Shown here piece by piece: positions 21,122 through 31,450 of a stretch of DNA of 64,000 bases; the stretch's first letter is position 1; every line of letters begins with the position of its first letter. The stretch spans positions 5,057,204 through 5,121,203 of the forward strand of contig OX235273.1 of NCBI GenBank assembly GCA_944472155.2, written 5' to 3'. The notes under the pieces were generated by a model. The model made no database searches. It had not been told where the DNA came from and saw only the letters and a list, made by a program, of their open reading frames with translations. The stretch is from Trichobilharzia szidati. Taxonomy: Eukaryota > Platyhelminthes > Trematoda > Strigeidida > Schistosomatidae. The translations under genes were made by a program, and so were the position numbers.

Positions 21122-23775
21122 AGCAGGCCAGTTGCCATCACTTCCCCGTTTCTAAAGCTTATGGAAAAACTAGTACTTCTTAAACTTGAACCCTCCCTTA
21201 AAAGCTTTGAAGACCCCAAACAATTTGCCTATAGACAGGAGAGGAGAACTTTAGACGCTGCAGCCGTCTTACACAATAGTATCGTCTCATCATTAGATAA
21301 AGGCGCCAAATACGTACGCTGCACGTTTCTCGACTTCACTTCTGCTTTCGACTCTGTGCCTAGATGTCTCTTGCTAAATAAGCTCTCGATGATACAAACT
21401 GGGTCCTGGGTCACTAACTGGTTGAATTCCTACTTCTCTAACAGAATGCAGTACACCGTATACAAAGGTGAATCATCCTCTGCTGTGCTCACTGAAGCCG
21501 GAGTCCCCCAAGGCGCTGTACTCTCCCCACTTCTCTTTTCTTTCTCTCTACATGACTAACCATCTTCAAATGATATTAATTTTGTCAAATATACTGACGA
21601 CCTGACAGTATCTTTGCCTGTAAAGTGTCAAAGTGACTCCTCTAAACTAAATGGCTTTCTGTCAGAAATCAGCCAGTGGTCCAAGGAAAACGGTCTTACC
21701 CTAAACCCCTCCAAATGACAAACATTCAATTTTACCTTTGGGCATAAGTCCAATCTAAACAAACTGGCTGGCTCTCACGAGGTGTGCAACATAGATGGCA
21801 CTGAAATAGAAACCAAGTCGGAAATCAAATACCTAGGCGTCATTCTATCTGCTGATCTCTCCTGGTCGTCTCATATCTTGGCGTTTTCTAAGAAAATATT
21901 CCGTCTCACTTTCTACATCAAGAAGTTAAGACATTCTGGTATAACCCAACCCTTACTCCTACAATTCGTTAACTCTCGCATTCTGCCTATTATTCTCTAT
22001 TGTTCCCCCTTAGTTTCTCCCGGGGCTACTGAAGAAAGACTATACCTTATTACTCAGGATGTTAAAGGTTGTTAGCGGGAGTAAGCAACGTGCCACTTAA
22101 CCAGCTTGTTAATATTCTGGTTGACAGGCACATGGACTCATGTGAAAAATGGGCCAAATCCATTTTATCTAACTCACAACACCCTCTTCACTCACAACAC
22201 TCCCCTTGCATCTCATCAGGCAAAACCAGAAGCCTATATAGAAAACCATATGCCCGCACCAGCAAGTACAAAAACTCAACCATACCCTACTTAGCTCGTG
22301 TTCTGTGCGATAAAGAAAGCATTAGGCGTGAAACTGATAACTTAATAAATAGTTAGTAGAACAACTGGATCTCGTCTTTCATATAGGTACAACGTTTTCT
22401 TTCTTTTCCTTTTCTCTCCGTTTCTTGTTTTCTGTTATGTGCTGCTTTGTTTCTTTCTCTCGCTTACGCCAGTAAATATGATAGCACCTACTTTTCTAAC
22501 ACCTTCAAACACTGTTCAGCTTTACCTTTGCTACCGGCATGCCAATATCTTGTTATAAGAAAAAGACACAAACAGCGAAGAAAATTTTCTCTTCGACGAT
22601 TCATTTTCATGAGCTGTACAATCGTAATTATATTTAACAAAGAAATCTTTAGACCAATCAGATACTGGTCAATTTTGTCCTTGGAAAATTGTGTTACATA
22701 ATTTAAGGTGTAAGAAGGGATGACTAATTGTAAGTTAGAAAGGAGACAGAAGTTGGCATGACGTAATAAGTGTGAGATAATGAATAATCAATAATCTCGT
22801 GTGAAATGGACAGGAACTAGTGGAAAGGCTATAAAGTGTTTTTGTATAAAATATGTCTGAAAAAGCAGTGTTATTAATAAACAGTAATAGAGTGGTAATA
22901 AAATGTGGATGATGGGAATAATAATGATAATAAAAGTATTAATAAAAATAATAATAATAATAGTGAACTTACATAATAAAGGAAAGAAGCAAAATTGTGG
23001 TGAGAACTTTACTCTGGCCATGGTAAGGCGAAAGAATGTATGTATCGCTTTTGGATGCAGAGATTCGAGATCTGAAACTGGACCTCTGCATCCAAAAGCG
23101 ATACATACATTCTTTCGCCTTACCATGGCCAGAGTAAAGTTCTCACCACAATTTTGCTTCTTTCCTTTATTATGTAAGTTCACTATTATTATTTTATTTT
23201 ATTAATAATTTTATTATCATTATTGTTCCCATCATCCACATTTTATTACCACTCTATTACTGTTTATTAATAACATCGCTTTTCATACATATTTTATACA
23301 AAAACACTTTATAGCCTTTCCACTAGTTCCTGTCCATTTCACACGACCTTATTGATTATTCATTATCTCACACTTATTACGTCATGCCAACTTCTGTCTC
23401 CTTTCTAACTTACAATTAGTCATCCCTTCTTACACCTTAAATTATGTAATACAATTTTCCAAGGACAAAATTGACCAGTATCTGATTGGTCTAAAGATTT
23501 CTTTGTTAATTATAATTACGATTGTACAGCTCATGAAAATGAATCGTCGAAGAGAAAATTTTCTTCGCTGTTTGTGCCTTTTTTCTTATGACTCAATATG
23601 GGAATATTTCGTTCAGTATATAGTTGTCATAATGAACTGAGATTTCCTTAATCTATATCGAATTCTATTTACTGATAATGTACTAAATGGATGCAGTAGT
23701 GTAGTAAAAATGCTGAGAATTCCATTCTGTATCACAAGTACTATTTTGGAATAAAGCAAAATATTATTATTATTA
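21122..23775 (+). mobile_element. CR1/jockey-type retrotransposon inserted in a PLE
   Basis: The longest CR1-like copy in the window. It opens PVAITSPFLKLMEKLVLLKLEPSL (RT fingers), then FAYRQERRTLDAAAVLHN, CTFLDFTSAFDSVPR (palm motif A), GVPQGAVLSPLLFSF (motif B), NFVKYTDDLTVSLPVK (catalytic box YTDD, near 21590), and the thumb region ending ILPIILYCSPLVSPG. A stop after SLHD (21557), TGA replacing Cys after NPSK (near 21717) and the shared CCCGGGGCT frameshift (near 22023) disable it. The endonuclease is missing. The 3' untranslated region is interrupted by a 1-kb palindrome and resumes at 23625, ending GGAATAAAGCAAAATATTATT at 23775. Confidence 0.88.
22555..23589. mobile_element. 1-kb palindromic (foldback) element
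   Basis: Arms 22555-23062 and 23084-23589 are reverse complements end to end, with only about 21 bp between them. Small differences between the arms (for example near 22795 and 22865 against their partners) show it is real, aged sequence and not a trivial duplication. The outer ends (GCGAAGAAAATTTTCTCTTCG, GAGCTGTACAAT) resemble the end of the minus-strand PLE at 52535-52590 (CAGCGAAGAGACTC, GAGCTGTACAAT), so the arms may be two PLE termini facing each other. No complete gene inside. Confidence 0.85.
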
Positions 23776-24290
23776 TCAGCATAACAATAAACTGATTATC
23801 AGACAGGCGAATTGGGAGAAACGATAATACAAATTCATGAATTTATAGTCCCCCCTGAAAGCCGACCAGGGCAGTAGTAGTGGCTGAACTTGCTTCTGCT
23901 GCACACAAAACACTGGTAGTTTCACGCGAATTGCGATAGCCTCTGCTGTTTGGAGCATGCAGTATTTCGAAGTTTTTGACGATTTATTTGTTACCCGGCA
24001 GATGACAGAGGAGGATTCTTTAATGCTGGCTTTGTGGCCGGTTTGAACCAGGTTGCCTAGTATCGAACTGTTAATGGATTTTACTACAACTTTACTTAGC
24101 CATAATTGAAAATGCTCTCGAGCACAAAAAATCTAATTCCCAGATCAACGACCAATATAACTCGCTCCATGACGAGCGCAGTTCAATTGGTGGATACAAT
24201 TTGAAGTGGCTAGTCTCGATACTTCATCTTTCAATCTAGGAATCACCATCGGTCGTGTAAAAAATATGACGTGATGATGAAGTTTATCGA
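23776..24290 (-). mobile_element. PLE GIY-YIG endonuclease, body of the interrupted element
   Basis: Minus-strand frames read FTRPMVIPRLKDEVSRLATSN, CARHGASYIGR, SSILGNLVQTGHKASIKESSS and MLQTAEAIAIRVKLPVFCVQQ, closely following the better copy at 37993-38592. The core has a frameshift and two stops. Its 3' untranslated part is cut at 23776 by the CR1-like insertion. Confidence 0.85.
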
Positions 24291-24934
24291 AAAGAGGATT
24301 CTTTTTTCAGTAATCATTCTTGTAATAAATTTAATAGGCATTTTTAATCAGTTAACATATGTATATGTTAGTGTAGATTGGTTTATAAAGAACTAGTTGA
24401 AAAGGAATATATTTGTTCGGATGACTTAGTGTTGTATTTGTGTTCTATAAGTTGGATGGTTTAGTGGTAAAGCTTTCTTTGTCTTTCTAGACAAGATCTC
24501 CAGTGCATACTTCGATTGGAAAAGAACTTTTGGAATACTCAAGAAGTTTATGAATCCCCTCTCCTGGTAACCTGTCGGTTGATCAGTTGTTTCCGGTTAT
24601 TTTCTCACCTTATCGTCCATTTGTATTGGTACAAATTATTGATTTATAAATATTATCTATTTCAATGCGTCTGCTAACTTTAGATTACAGTTATCAGATT
24701 TCATGACGAACCAACATCAGTTAGAGAATCACTTAGGACCATGGAGCACCAACAGACGTTTGATCCTAGTCTGGGACTGTTTAGAAGTTTGCATTTATGA
24801 CTCCGCCAAAGGATCGAATATAGAACTTTCAAGTTACGTGGCCAGGCCACTTTGGGGGAAATCCACCTATCTGTGAATTGTATATTTGCTAAACCGTGAT
24901 ATAAGGCTTGTGATATTTTTTTTATTTTTTTTAT
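24291..24934. other. Mostly unassigned; SINE scrap at 24700-24800
   Basis: 24700-24800 on the minus strand keeps ACTTCTAAACAGTCCCAGACTAGGATCAAAC-like words of the family 2 SINE core, with the CTGAAGA box lost. The rest shows nothing recognisable. Confidence 0.4.
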
Positions 24935-25118
24935 TTTGATTTACAGCTTGATTCCACACCGTATTTTCAGTACAAGTATGGAATTTTCAGCATGGATATC
25001 GGTAGCCCAAATTTACAGGCCGGCCATAGATATCGGGTGTGTGCCGGCAGGGGATCGAACCCCGGACCATGTGCATGGTCGGCGACAGTCCTAACCACTG
25101 TGCCACCGACGCACATGT
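24935..25118 (-). repeat. tRNA-type SINE (family 3b), near full length
   Basis: On the minus strand it starts GCGTCGGTGGCACAGTGGT (box A-like) with box B GGGGTTCGATCCCC, then GGCACACACCCGATATC, GGGCTACCGATATCC, GCTGAAAATTCCATACTTG and an A/T-rich tail at 24915-24950. The same downstream half is found at 55440-55552. This is a pol III-type promoter arrangement of tRNA origin, not a functional tRNA (no acceptor pairing). Confidence 0.85.
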
Positions 25119-26057
25119 GGCATGTGATCTGCGCCCGCCAAGTGTAAGGTGATGCTACAAGACTGGACTACATCGAACCCTAGTTTAGAAATAGGGAGTG
25201 AAGTGGAAGAGCGTGTTGACCACTTCACCTATTTGGGAAGTTGCATCAACCTGCGCCAACGGGTTGATCGCTGATGAAATCTCAGCACGGATACAGAAGG
25301 GTAGTTTCGCATATACCAGTTTACGTCGTCTCTGACGTAGACGTGATAATCGGCTGACTATTGATCAAAGGGCATGTGCACTTCTCATCAGTCCGTGCCG
25401 TCCTCCTTTGTGGTTGTTAGACATGGCCACTGAGAGTGGAGGACATGAGAAGCCTGGCTATCTGATAGATGCCTGCGTTCTATCTCCCGTGTGAAATGGT
25501 TTAACAGGGTGAGCAATATTGAAACTAGGCATCGGTCGAGTGTAAGGTAAGGAGGGGAAATCAATCGATGAGGTTGTCAAATCACATCAATTGAAATGGT
25601 CAGGATATGTGTTACATATGATGACCAGCCATCGCCTTCCTATACGGGCAATGTTAGCTGACATAGGATGGATCAGGTTGGAAAAGAGATAGTACGTGTT
25701 GGTCAAGCCAAAACACAGGAACAGTCAGCGAAATCCACAACGGCTAGTTTAAGCCAGCCATGTAGGAAGGTGTAGACTTCTTGATTGGGGCCCCCGAAGC
25801 GGTAGAAACCAATGAAGGCTGGAGAGAATTGGTGATATGGCTCAAAATCGCTCTCAGTGTCGCAGATGAATCCAATCCTTCTGACTTATAATATTTAATA
25901 AAACTATATTGTTCTTCTGTATTACAATTCTTTTGGCCTCATATCTCTGTTACTATCTCGGTTTTGAATCTGTTTTTACTTGCTTCTCTTGATTTCTGTG
26001 CTAAGCGAAGTGTGGCAACTCGAACTGCTGCACGTCGGTGCAAAGTTCCACGTTGAA
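25119..26057 (+). mobile_element. RTE-like non-LTR element, family A, 3' end
   Basis: Frames read KSVLTTSPIWEV, GLIADEISARIQKGSFAYTSLRRL (25260-25330), then GKEGKSIDEVVKSHQLKWSGYVLHMMTSHRLPIRAMLADI (25545-25670), the DNA-binding-like C-terminal region of this family. Stops and frameshifts are frequent. The 3' untranslated tail (CTGACTTATAATATTTAATAAAACTATATTG... GTTGAAACCAA) matches that at 42270-42460. Confidence 0.8.
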
Positions 26058-26279
26058 ACCAATAACGCTTCCAACCCTCCCATGAATCAGCAACCAATTC
26101 ACTTTGCCGCAGTGAACTCTATTGGCTACAGCCTCTCAATACAACTTGACAACGACAGTTCAGTAGCTGCTGGATCATTAATTTATGATTTAAGCGGCCA
26201 TTTCGTCACCAGACTTGGCCTCGCAACCCGAAATGTCACAAATTTGATTCCTAATGGATTCTTAGGCACTCACTGGTAA
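26058..26279 (+). CDS. Unrecognised open stretch, possible exon or element frame
   Basis: Just past the family A tail, an open frame reads MNQQPIHFAAVNSIGYSLSIQLDND... TRLGLATRNVTNLIPNGFLGTHW and stops at 26277. Codon use and GC are higher than in the flanks, and the peptide alternates polar and apolar residues like a folded domain. There is no good acceptor or donor pair, and no family is recognised. It could be a fragment of an unknown transposon. Confidence 0.25.
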   Translation, partial: TNNASNPPMNQQPIHFAAVNSIGYSLSIQLDNDSSVAAGSLIYDLSGHFVTRLGLATRNVTNLIPNGFLGTHW

Positions 26280-27048
26280 AGGCGTCCAAATTGAGGTGAA
26301 AACCCTGTAAAGTAAACCCTAGTTTCATGACAAAATCCACAATAAAACTAATCGAAATCCCTACGAAATCTCCTCATAATCTAAATGCTTAAGTGAGAAA
26401 AAAAACAACGACACTGACAGACAAAAAGAATCATTATTCTTCATTAAATAGTTATGTGATATAATTTACAATGATATGACTTGTAACGAGTGAACAACTA
26501 AAGAAAAAATATATAATGAAACCAAATAATGATAATGTTTAATTGTTTTAATGAGGTAGACATACGTATAAATTATTAATGAAGTTAACAGATGTATTAT
26601 TTTCCCCATATAATTACTTCCTACTTATGTCTCTTAGTAAGTAGTATAAATTTCAAAGCGAAATTTGTGTCCACATAAACTGAATTCACTGAGATATATA
26701 TGTATATGAATAAATGTGCGATTAAAATTATAGTATACGTAAGTGTACATGTGGACATATGTGCGTGTGTACAAAACAACTGGACTTAGATAATTGACTG
26801 ATCAATAAATCGATATAATCAAACAACAAAAACAGTAATAATGACGACATCAATAATGCGTGAAAATAAACAGTAACCCTAATATATATGTATATATGAG
26901 TTTTACAGAATAATATAAACGTGTTCGGGTTTGCATATACTTCACTCAATAAGCACCCTGTATATTTATCATTTCAATATTCTTCTTTATTATCTGTGAA
27001 AATATACCTCCAGGGTATCCCTTCATTCAGTACGTCAATACTTATATT
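26280..27048. other. Unassigned; includes 3' flank of the minus-strand exon
   Basis: AT-rich. AATAAA on the minus strand at 26986-26991 is a plausible polyadenylation signal for the exon at 27049-27768, about 60 bases past its stop. Confidence 0.5.
26986..26991 (-). promoter_or_regulatory. Candidate polyadenylation signal AATAAA
   Basis: Canonical hexamer on the minus strand about 60 bases downstream of the stop codon of the 27049-27768 exon. Confidence 0.45.
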
Positions 27049-27768
27049 TCAGTCGGCATAAGGATTTATCGGTAACTGATGTGAGTATGAATTGACGTCA
27101 TATTGATTTTGTGAGGCAGGTTCATTGACCCTTTTACTCTGTTCCACTTTTCGTTTTCTTTTACGTTCACGACGTTTAACTTTACGTGAATTTTGTCTTT
27201 GTAGTTGGTGAATTTCTTTGAGATAGGTGTTCTGTGCGTCATTCGACGTTTTCACGTGTGTATTTCTCTCAAGATTCGTTCTATATGAAGCATTTTGATA
27301 GGTAGAGCGACCTGGTTTGTGAAAATTGTCACTGTCCTCATCAATATCATTATTACTGTCATCATCATAGGGACTCTGTGTAATCAGCGTTTTAGGTTGA
27401 CGATGGTAGGGACTATTGACACTGCCTTGGGAATTACTCCGAGCATCATAGTTAGACAGTGAAGACGCTGAGTGCTTCTTATTTGACTTCGCTGGTCTAT
27501 ACAAATTATTATTATTGCTATTATCGTGCAAATTCATCCTGCTATCAGCATTTTCATAACTGGGTGAATCTGACAACTCCGATGGAGCTGAACGCAAGAT
27601 TTTCAGTGTTCTCCCTGGATGATTATACTGGATAGCTTGTGGTTGAACAGCAACCGAAAGACTGGCTTGATTTTTATTACACAGATGTGCCACGGGTTCT
27701 TTACGGATTGCATTCAACGACTGTCGAAATTCAGCTGATTCTCTATTCCACAGACCCAAGAATGTGAC
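27049..27768 (-). CDS. Probable 3'-terminal exon of an unknown gene
   Basis: The minus strand has a pyrimidine-rich tract and ATTTTAG just upstream of 27768, a good splice acceptor. From there one frame stays open for 239 codons to a TAA-type stop at 27049. It opens VTFLGLWNRESAEFRQSLNAI, then becomes a low-complexity tail rich in Ser, Asn and Asp (SNNNN, DDDSNNDIDEDSDN), with a strongly basic run KVKRRERKRKRKVEQSK near the end that could be a nuclear-localisation or membrane-proximal basic segment. The first residues resemble helix 8 after transmembrane helix 7 of class A GPCRs (WN-xx-FR), which would make the rest a cytoplasmic tail; that is a guess. No ATG initiates it, so upstream exons must lie to the right, outside what can be recognised. 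Confidence 0.6.
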   Translation of the reverse strand, partial: VTFLGLWNRESAEFRQSLNAIRKEPVAHLCNKNQASLSVAVQPQAIQYNHPGRTLKILRSAPSELSDSPSYENADSRMNLHDNSNNNNLYRPAKSNKKHSASSLSNYDARSNSQGSVNSPYHRQPKTLITQSPYDDDSNNDIDEDSDNFHKPGRSTYQNASYRTNLERNTHVKTSNDAQNTYLKEIHQLQRQNSRKVKRRERKRKRKVEQSKRVNEPASQNQYDVNSYSHQLPINPYAD

Positions 27769-28100
27769 CTAAAATAGATGGGAAAATATCATAGAATATT
27801 AAAATGATGCTTTTGAAATTTCTAAAGATTACTGAGAGAGATGAAACTGGTAAAATTCTGGATTTTGAAATAATACAGAAGATTTGTAGCTCATTTAGGT
27901 GATTCTGGTTTAGTTGGAGTCTCTGGGGCTAGCTGATTTAACTGAGAAACCTTCGTTGCCCTGCTGGACAAAACCTTTAATGCAATTCTAAGTACTTAAC
28001 GTTAGTATTTCATACTAGAAGGACACTGGAAGCTTAGCAGTTAAACCAACCAGCTCAGCGAGTTCAATCAAGTTGAAAAAAACTGGAGTGGTGAGGATTT
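27769..28100. other. Probable intron sequence
   Basis: Directly upstream (minus strand) of the acceptor at 27769-27770. No other feature seen. Confidence 0.4.
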
Positions 28101-28262
28101 TTGGTTAATTTTACTGAAGATTTCATCACGATTCACCATAGATTAGAGAATCACTGGAATCCAGAGAGATTACTGGATAGCTGCTTCGTCCTTGTCTGGG
28201 ACTCCTCATCAGTGAATGCCCAGCAGGAAATAAAGACCAGGATTTTCACGTCACGAGGCAAA
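28101..28262 (-). repeat. Hammerhead-type SINE (family 2), 3' part
   Basis: Minus strand: core CTGATGAGGAGTCCC-loop-AGGACGAAGCAGC near 28225-28190, then CCAGTAATCTCTCTGG and the body GATTCTCTAAT with tail GATGAAATC. GAAA is GAAG here and the tRNA-like head is absent. Confidence 0.65.
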
Positions 28263-29825
28263 AGTCGTTTACCATTCAGCCATTTGGGCTGGAACTTAAG
28301 TTTTCAGTGTCTACTGAATGGATACTCTTAAGTTGGGATAGGAGGTTGTAGCCAGTGAGATCCAGCATGTCAAGGTTAAGTGGATACTCATCTATGGCAG
28401 GAAGCAAGACAAGGAGCACCAACACGGATGTTCCGTTCCACCAGTTCGAGACTCTCCTTAATTCTGAATGTACCACCCCGTTAGAAATCAAACTCGGGAC
28501 ATCCAAGTTATGAGGCGAGTCCGATGTCCAGTCAGGCCCTCTTTGAAGAATCTCAAACTAGACGGAAGTAAATGTCTAGCGCCCTCTGCCTCTAAATGAA
28601 TATCCAACTGATAGCCATTCCTGACGAAGCCTATGCCATCTTTATATGCACACATATTTTTCTTGACCTCCAAGTTATGTAGTGTCTCGTAATAGATAAC
28701 TGAAGACCAGCGTCAGCTAACCAAAGTTTCAGAGTTCTCTAAAATCACGGACAATGCTTGTGTAACACTGATCATAAAGTAATTTTTTGGAGACCCAAAT
28801 ATACTTACACCAAACAAGGTGACAGTTCAGGACGCCACCGGGAAGCCACGTGGAGCGTGATGGATGCTTTCAACAAGTTGGCTCATATCTCCGAAACGAT
28901 ACAGCATATCTGTTAGACAGAATTCAGTCAATTGTGAGAAATGGATGACTTAAGAATGACTGAAATATTTACTACTCCACATATAACTGAGTAACTTTCA
29001 TACAGATACACCTTCAATAAAACTGTCGTATTGTAAGGGATTGTCCAACAAAGGGCTGCTAAGAGAATAATGAAATCACTCGAAGTAATTATACCTCACA
29101 TATTAACAAGGTCTCCTCATTACATGGCGTTGTAAAGCACAAAAATTCCACCAGAAATGAAGGCGAAACCAACGTCATCTGTAAGACAAGTTGCATCAAC
29201 ACTGGCAATAGCGGACATCCTCTACACTCTTATATACGTGATCATATACTAGCAGCCATAAGACTTGACAGACGTTCGCTCAAATCAACTGACTCGAAGA
29301 ACTGTGGGCAGATATAAACATTCCGAAAACGGGGACATCAAAGAGTCCCTAAAGATGTGGTATTCAAATCGATTTGCAGCTAGTCGCCGTGTAAGTATAA
29401 GTCACATTTATCAATCAATAAATAGTAGGTCACACGAATGAAGGCCAAATATTAGCTCAACGAAAGGATCAGTATCAATACAGTTGGGCTCAATCAGGTG
29501 TAAATGTATGACAGCAATCTAACACAAAAAGAATTATCAGACCTCATTTCATACCGACGTTATTGTTGATGAAGATGTCGAGAAGGGCAAAGGAAAGTTT
29601 TGCATCCAGATCAGAAAATCTCAACAAATCGAAAAACATTCACCTGGACTACAAATCTTTTTTTCACTATTTCAAATGATAACACAAATCCCTTCATGAA
29701 ATTGGGCTTTTATACCCCTTTCTTAGGAGATTGAGAATCAAACTTCCGAGTGTAGTTACTTTGTGAGTAGACCAAAGAAACAAATCACCTATTCTCATCC
29801 GACTTCAAAATCAATCTATCTGTCT
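28263..29825. other. Unassigned, 1.5 kb
   Basis: Short open frames occur on the minus strand at 28276-28673, but no motif was recognised and they overlap one another. No known SINE or LINE part seen. Confidence 0.35.
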
Positions 29826-31450
29826 GTCTGTTTTCGACATAGAACTTTGCACATATGTGCGACAGTTCAAGCCGCCACACTTCCTCCATGTAACACACAA
29901 AGAAAGAGAAGAAAGTAAAAAGAAATGCATAATATAGACAGTAAACAGAGGTGAGAGACAAAGGAATAGTAATAAAGAAGAACAAAACAGTTTAATTGGA
30001 AATCATAAGTCACAAGGAGTGGAGGCATCTGCGCCCCTTTGAGAACGATTTTGAGCCATGTCACCAATTGTTTCCAACCATTGGTTTTTACCGTCCCGAG
30101 GACCCCAACCAGGAAGTCTACACCTTCCTACGTGGCTTAGATTAACTGTTGTAGATTTCACTGACTAGTACCATGTTTTCGTTTGACCGCCGCTAGCTCT
30201 TTTCCAGTCTGACCCTATGTCAGCCAACATTGCCCGTTGAGGAAGGCGATGACTAGGCACACGTGACACATGTCCTAACCATCTCAGTCAATGTAGCTTC
30301 ACACCGTCTTCGATTGATTTCCCCTCCTTACCTAGAACTCGACGCCTAACCTCAACATTGCGCACCTTATTATACCAATTCACACGGGAGATAGAACGCA
30401 GACACCTATGATCAAAGACAGCTAATCTTTTCATGTCTTCCGCTCTCAATGGCCAGGTGACACTCACAGCCATAAAGGAGGACGGAGCGGACTGATGAGC
30501 AGTACACCCACCCTTTGATTGATACCCGGATATCGCGTCTACGCCAGAGACGATGTAAACTGGCATATGCGAAACTAGCCCTCTGTAACGGTGCTGAGAT
30601 TTCGTCAGAGATCAACCCGTTGAGGCTGATGGTACTTACCAAGTAAGTGAAGTGGTCAACGTGTTCTACCACTACGCTTCCTATTTCTAATCTAGGAGTC
30701 GGTGTAGTCCAATCCTGTAACATCATCTTGCATTTGGTGGGAGCGAATGGCATGCCAAACAACATTCGTAGATTGCAGCTCAAGGTGTTCAGAAGACTCT
30801 GCATTTTGTCAGCGTCCTCGCCTAGAAGGACTATATCGTCCGCATATTCTAAGTCAACGAGATTATTCCCTGGTAGCAAGTCAATCCCTCAGTCGCTGAA
30901 GTGAGTTAGGGTGAATAGAAATGGGGATAATGGGCATCCTTGACTGACTCCACTAGTCGTCACCACTTCAGATGACAACTCACCGTAAGCCCTCACCTGG
31001 CTGGCTGCATGAGTACGAGTAGAGTGCCTGAATCAGTGCAATGTATTTTTTTTCGGCATTCCCTTCACAGCCAAGCATCGCCAGAGAACCTCTCAGTCGA
31101 CAGGATCGAATACCGCCATTAGGTCAAGAAATATAATGATTGTTGAACGCCGGTAGGAATGCTTATGTTCTAGAATCTGTCGGGGAGTGAAGATATGATC
31201 AATACACCCTCTTCCTGGCTTAAAACTTGCCTAGCTTTCTCGTGTTAGTGCCTCCCGAGACCCTCTTAGTCCACGCATGATTATTGAGCCTAGGACTTTA
31301 GATACTATATTAGTCAAGCTAATCCCTCTGTGATTATCGCAGGAAGACTTGTCTCCCTTCTTGTATATCGGGATGATCAGTGACTTACACCAACCTGATG
31401 GAACTTCCGCTGATTCCCAGACGCTGCCTAGAAACTCGAAATCAATCACT
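29826..31450 (-). mobile_element. RTE-like non-LTR element, family A, RT and C-terminus
   Basis: Minus-strand order: FEFLGSVWESAEVPSGWCKSLIIPIYKKGDKSSCDNHRGISLTNIVSKVL (fingers, 31449-31300), VDWE-type region lost, LVDLEYADDIVLLGEDADKMQSLL (catalytic YADD at about 30845), KMMLQDW, VDHFTYLVSTISLNGLISDEISA (30690-30590), SLHRLWRRRDIRVSIKG and SVRSVLLYGCE (30470), a degraded ELRRRVLGKEGKSIEDGVKLH, and WKQLVTWLKI at 30075. The 3' end is a CAGA-type simple repeat at 29826-29840 after GCACATATGTGCAAAG. The endonuclease is missing and several frameshifts are present. This is the fullest family A copy. Confidence 0.88.
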
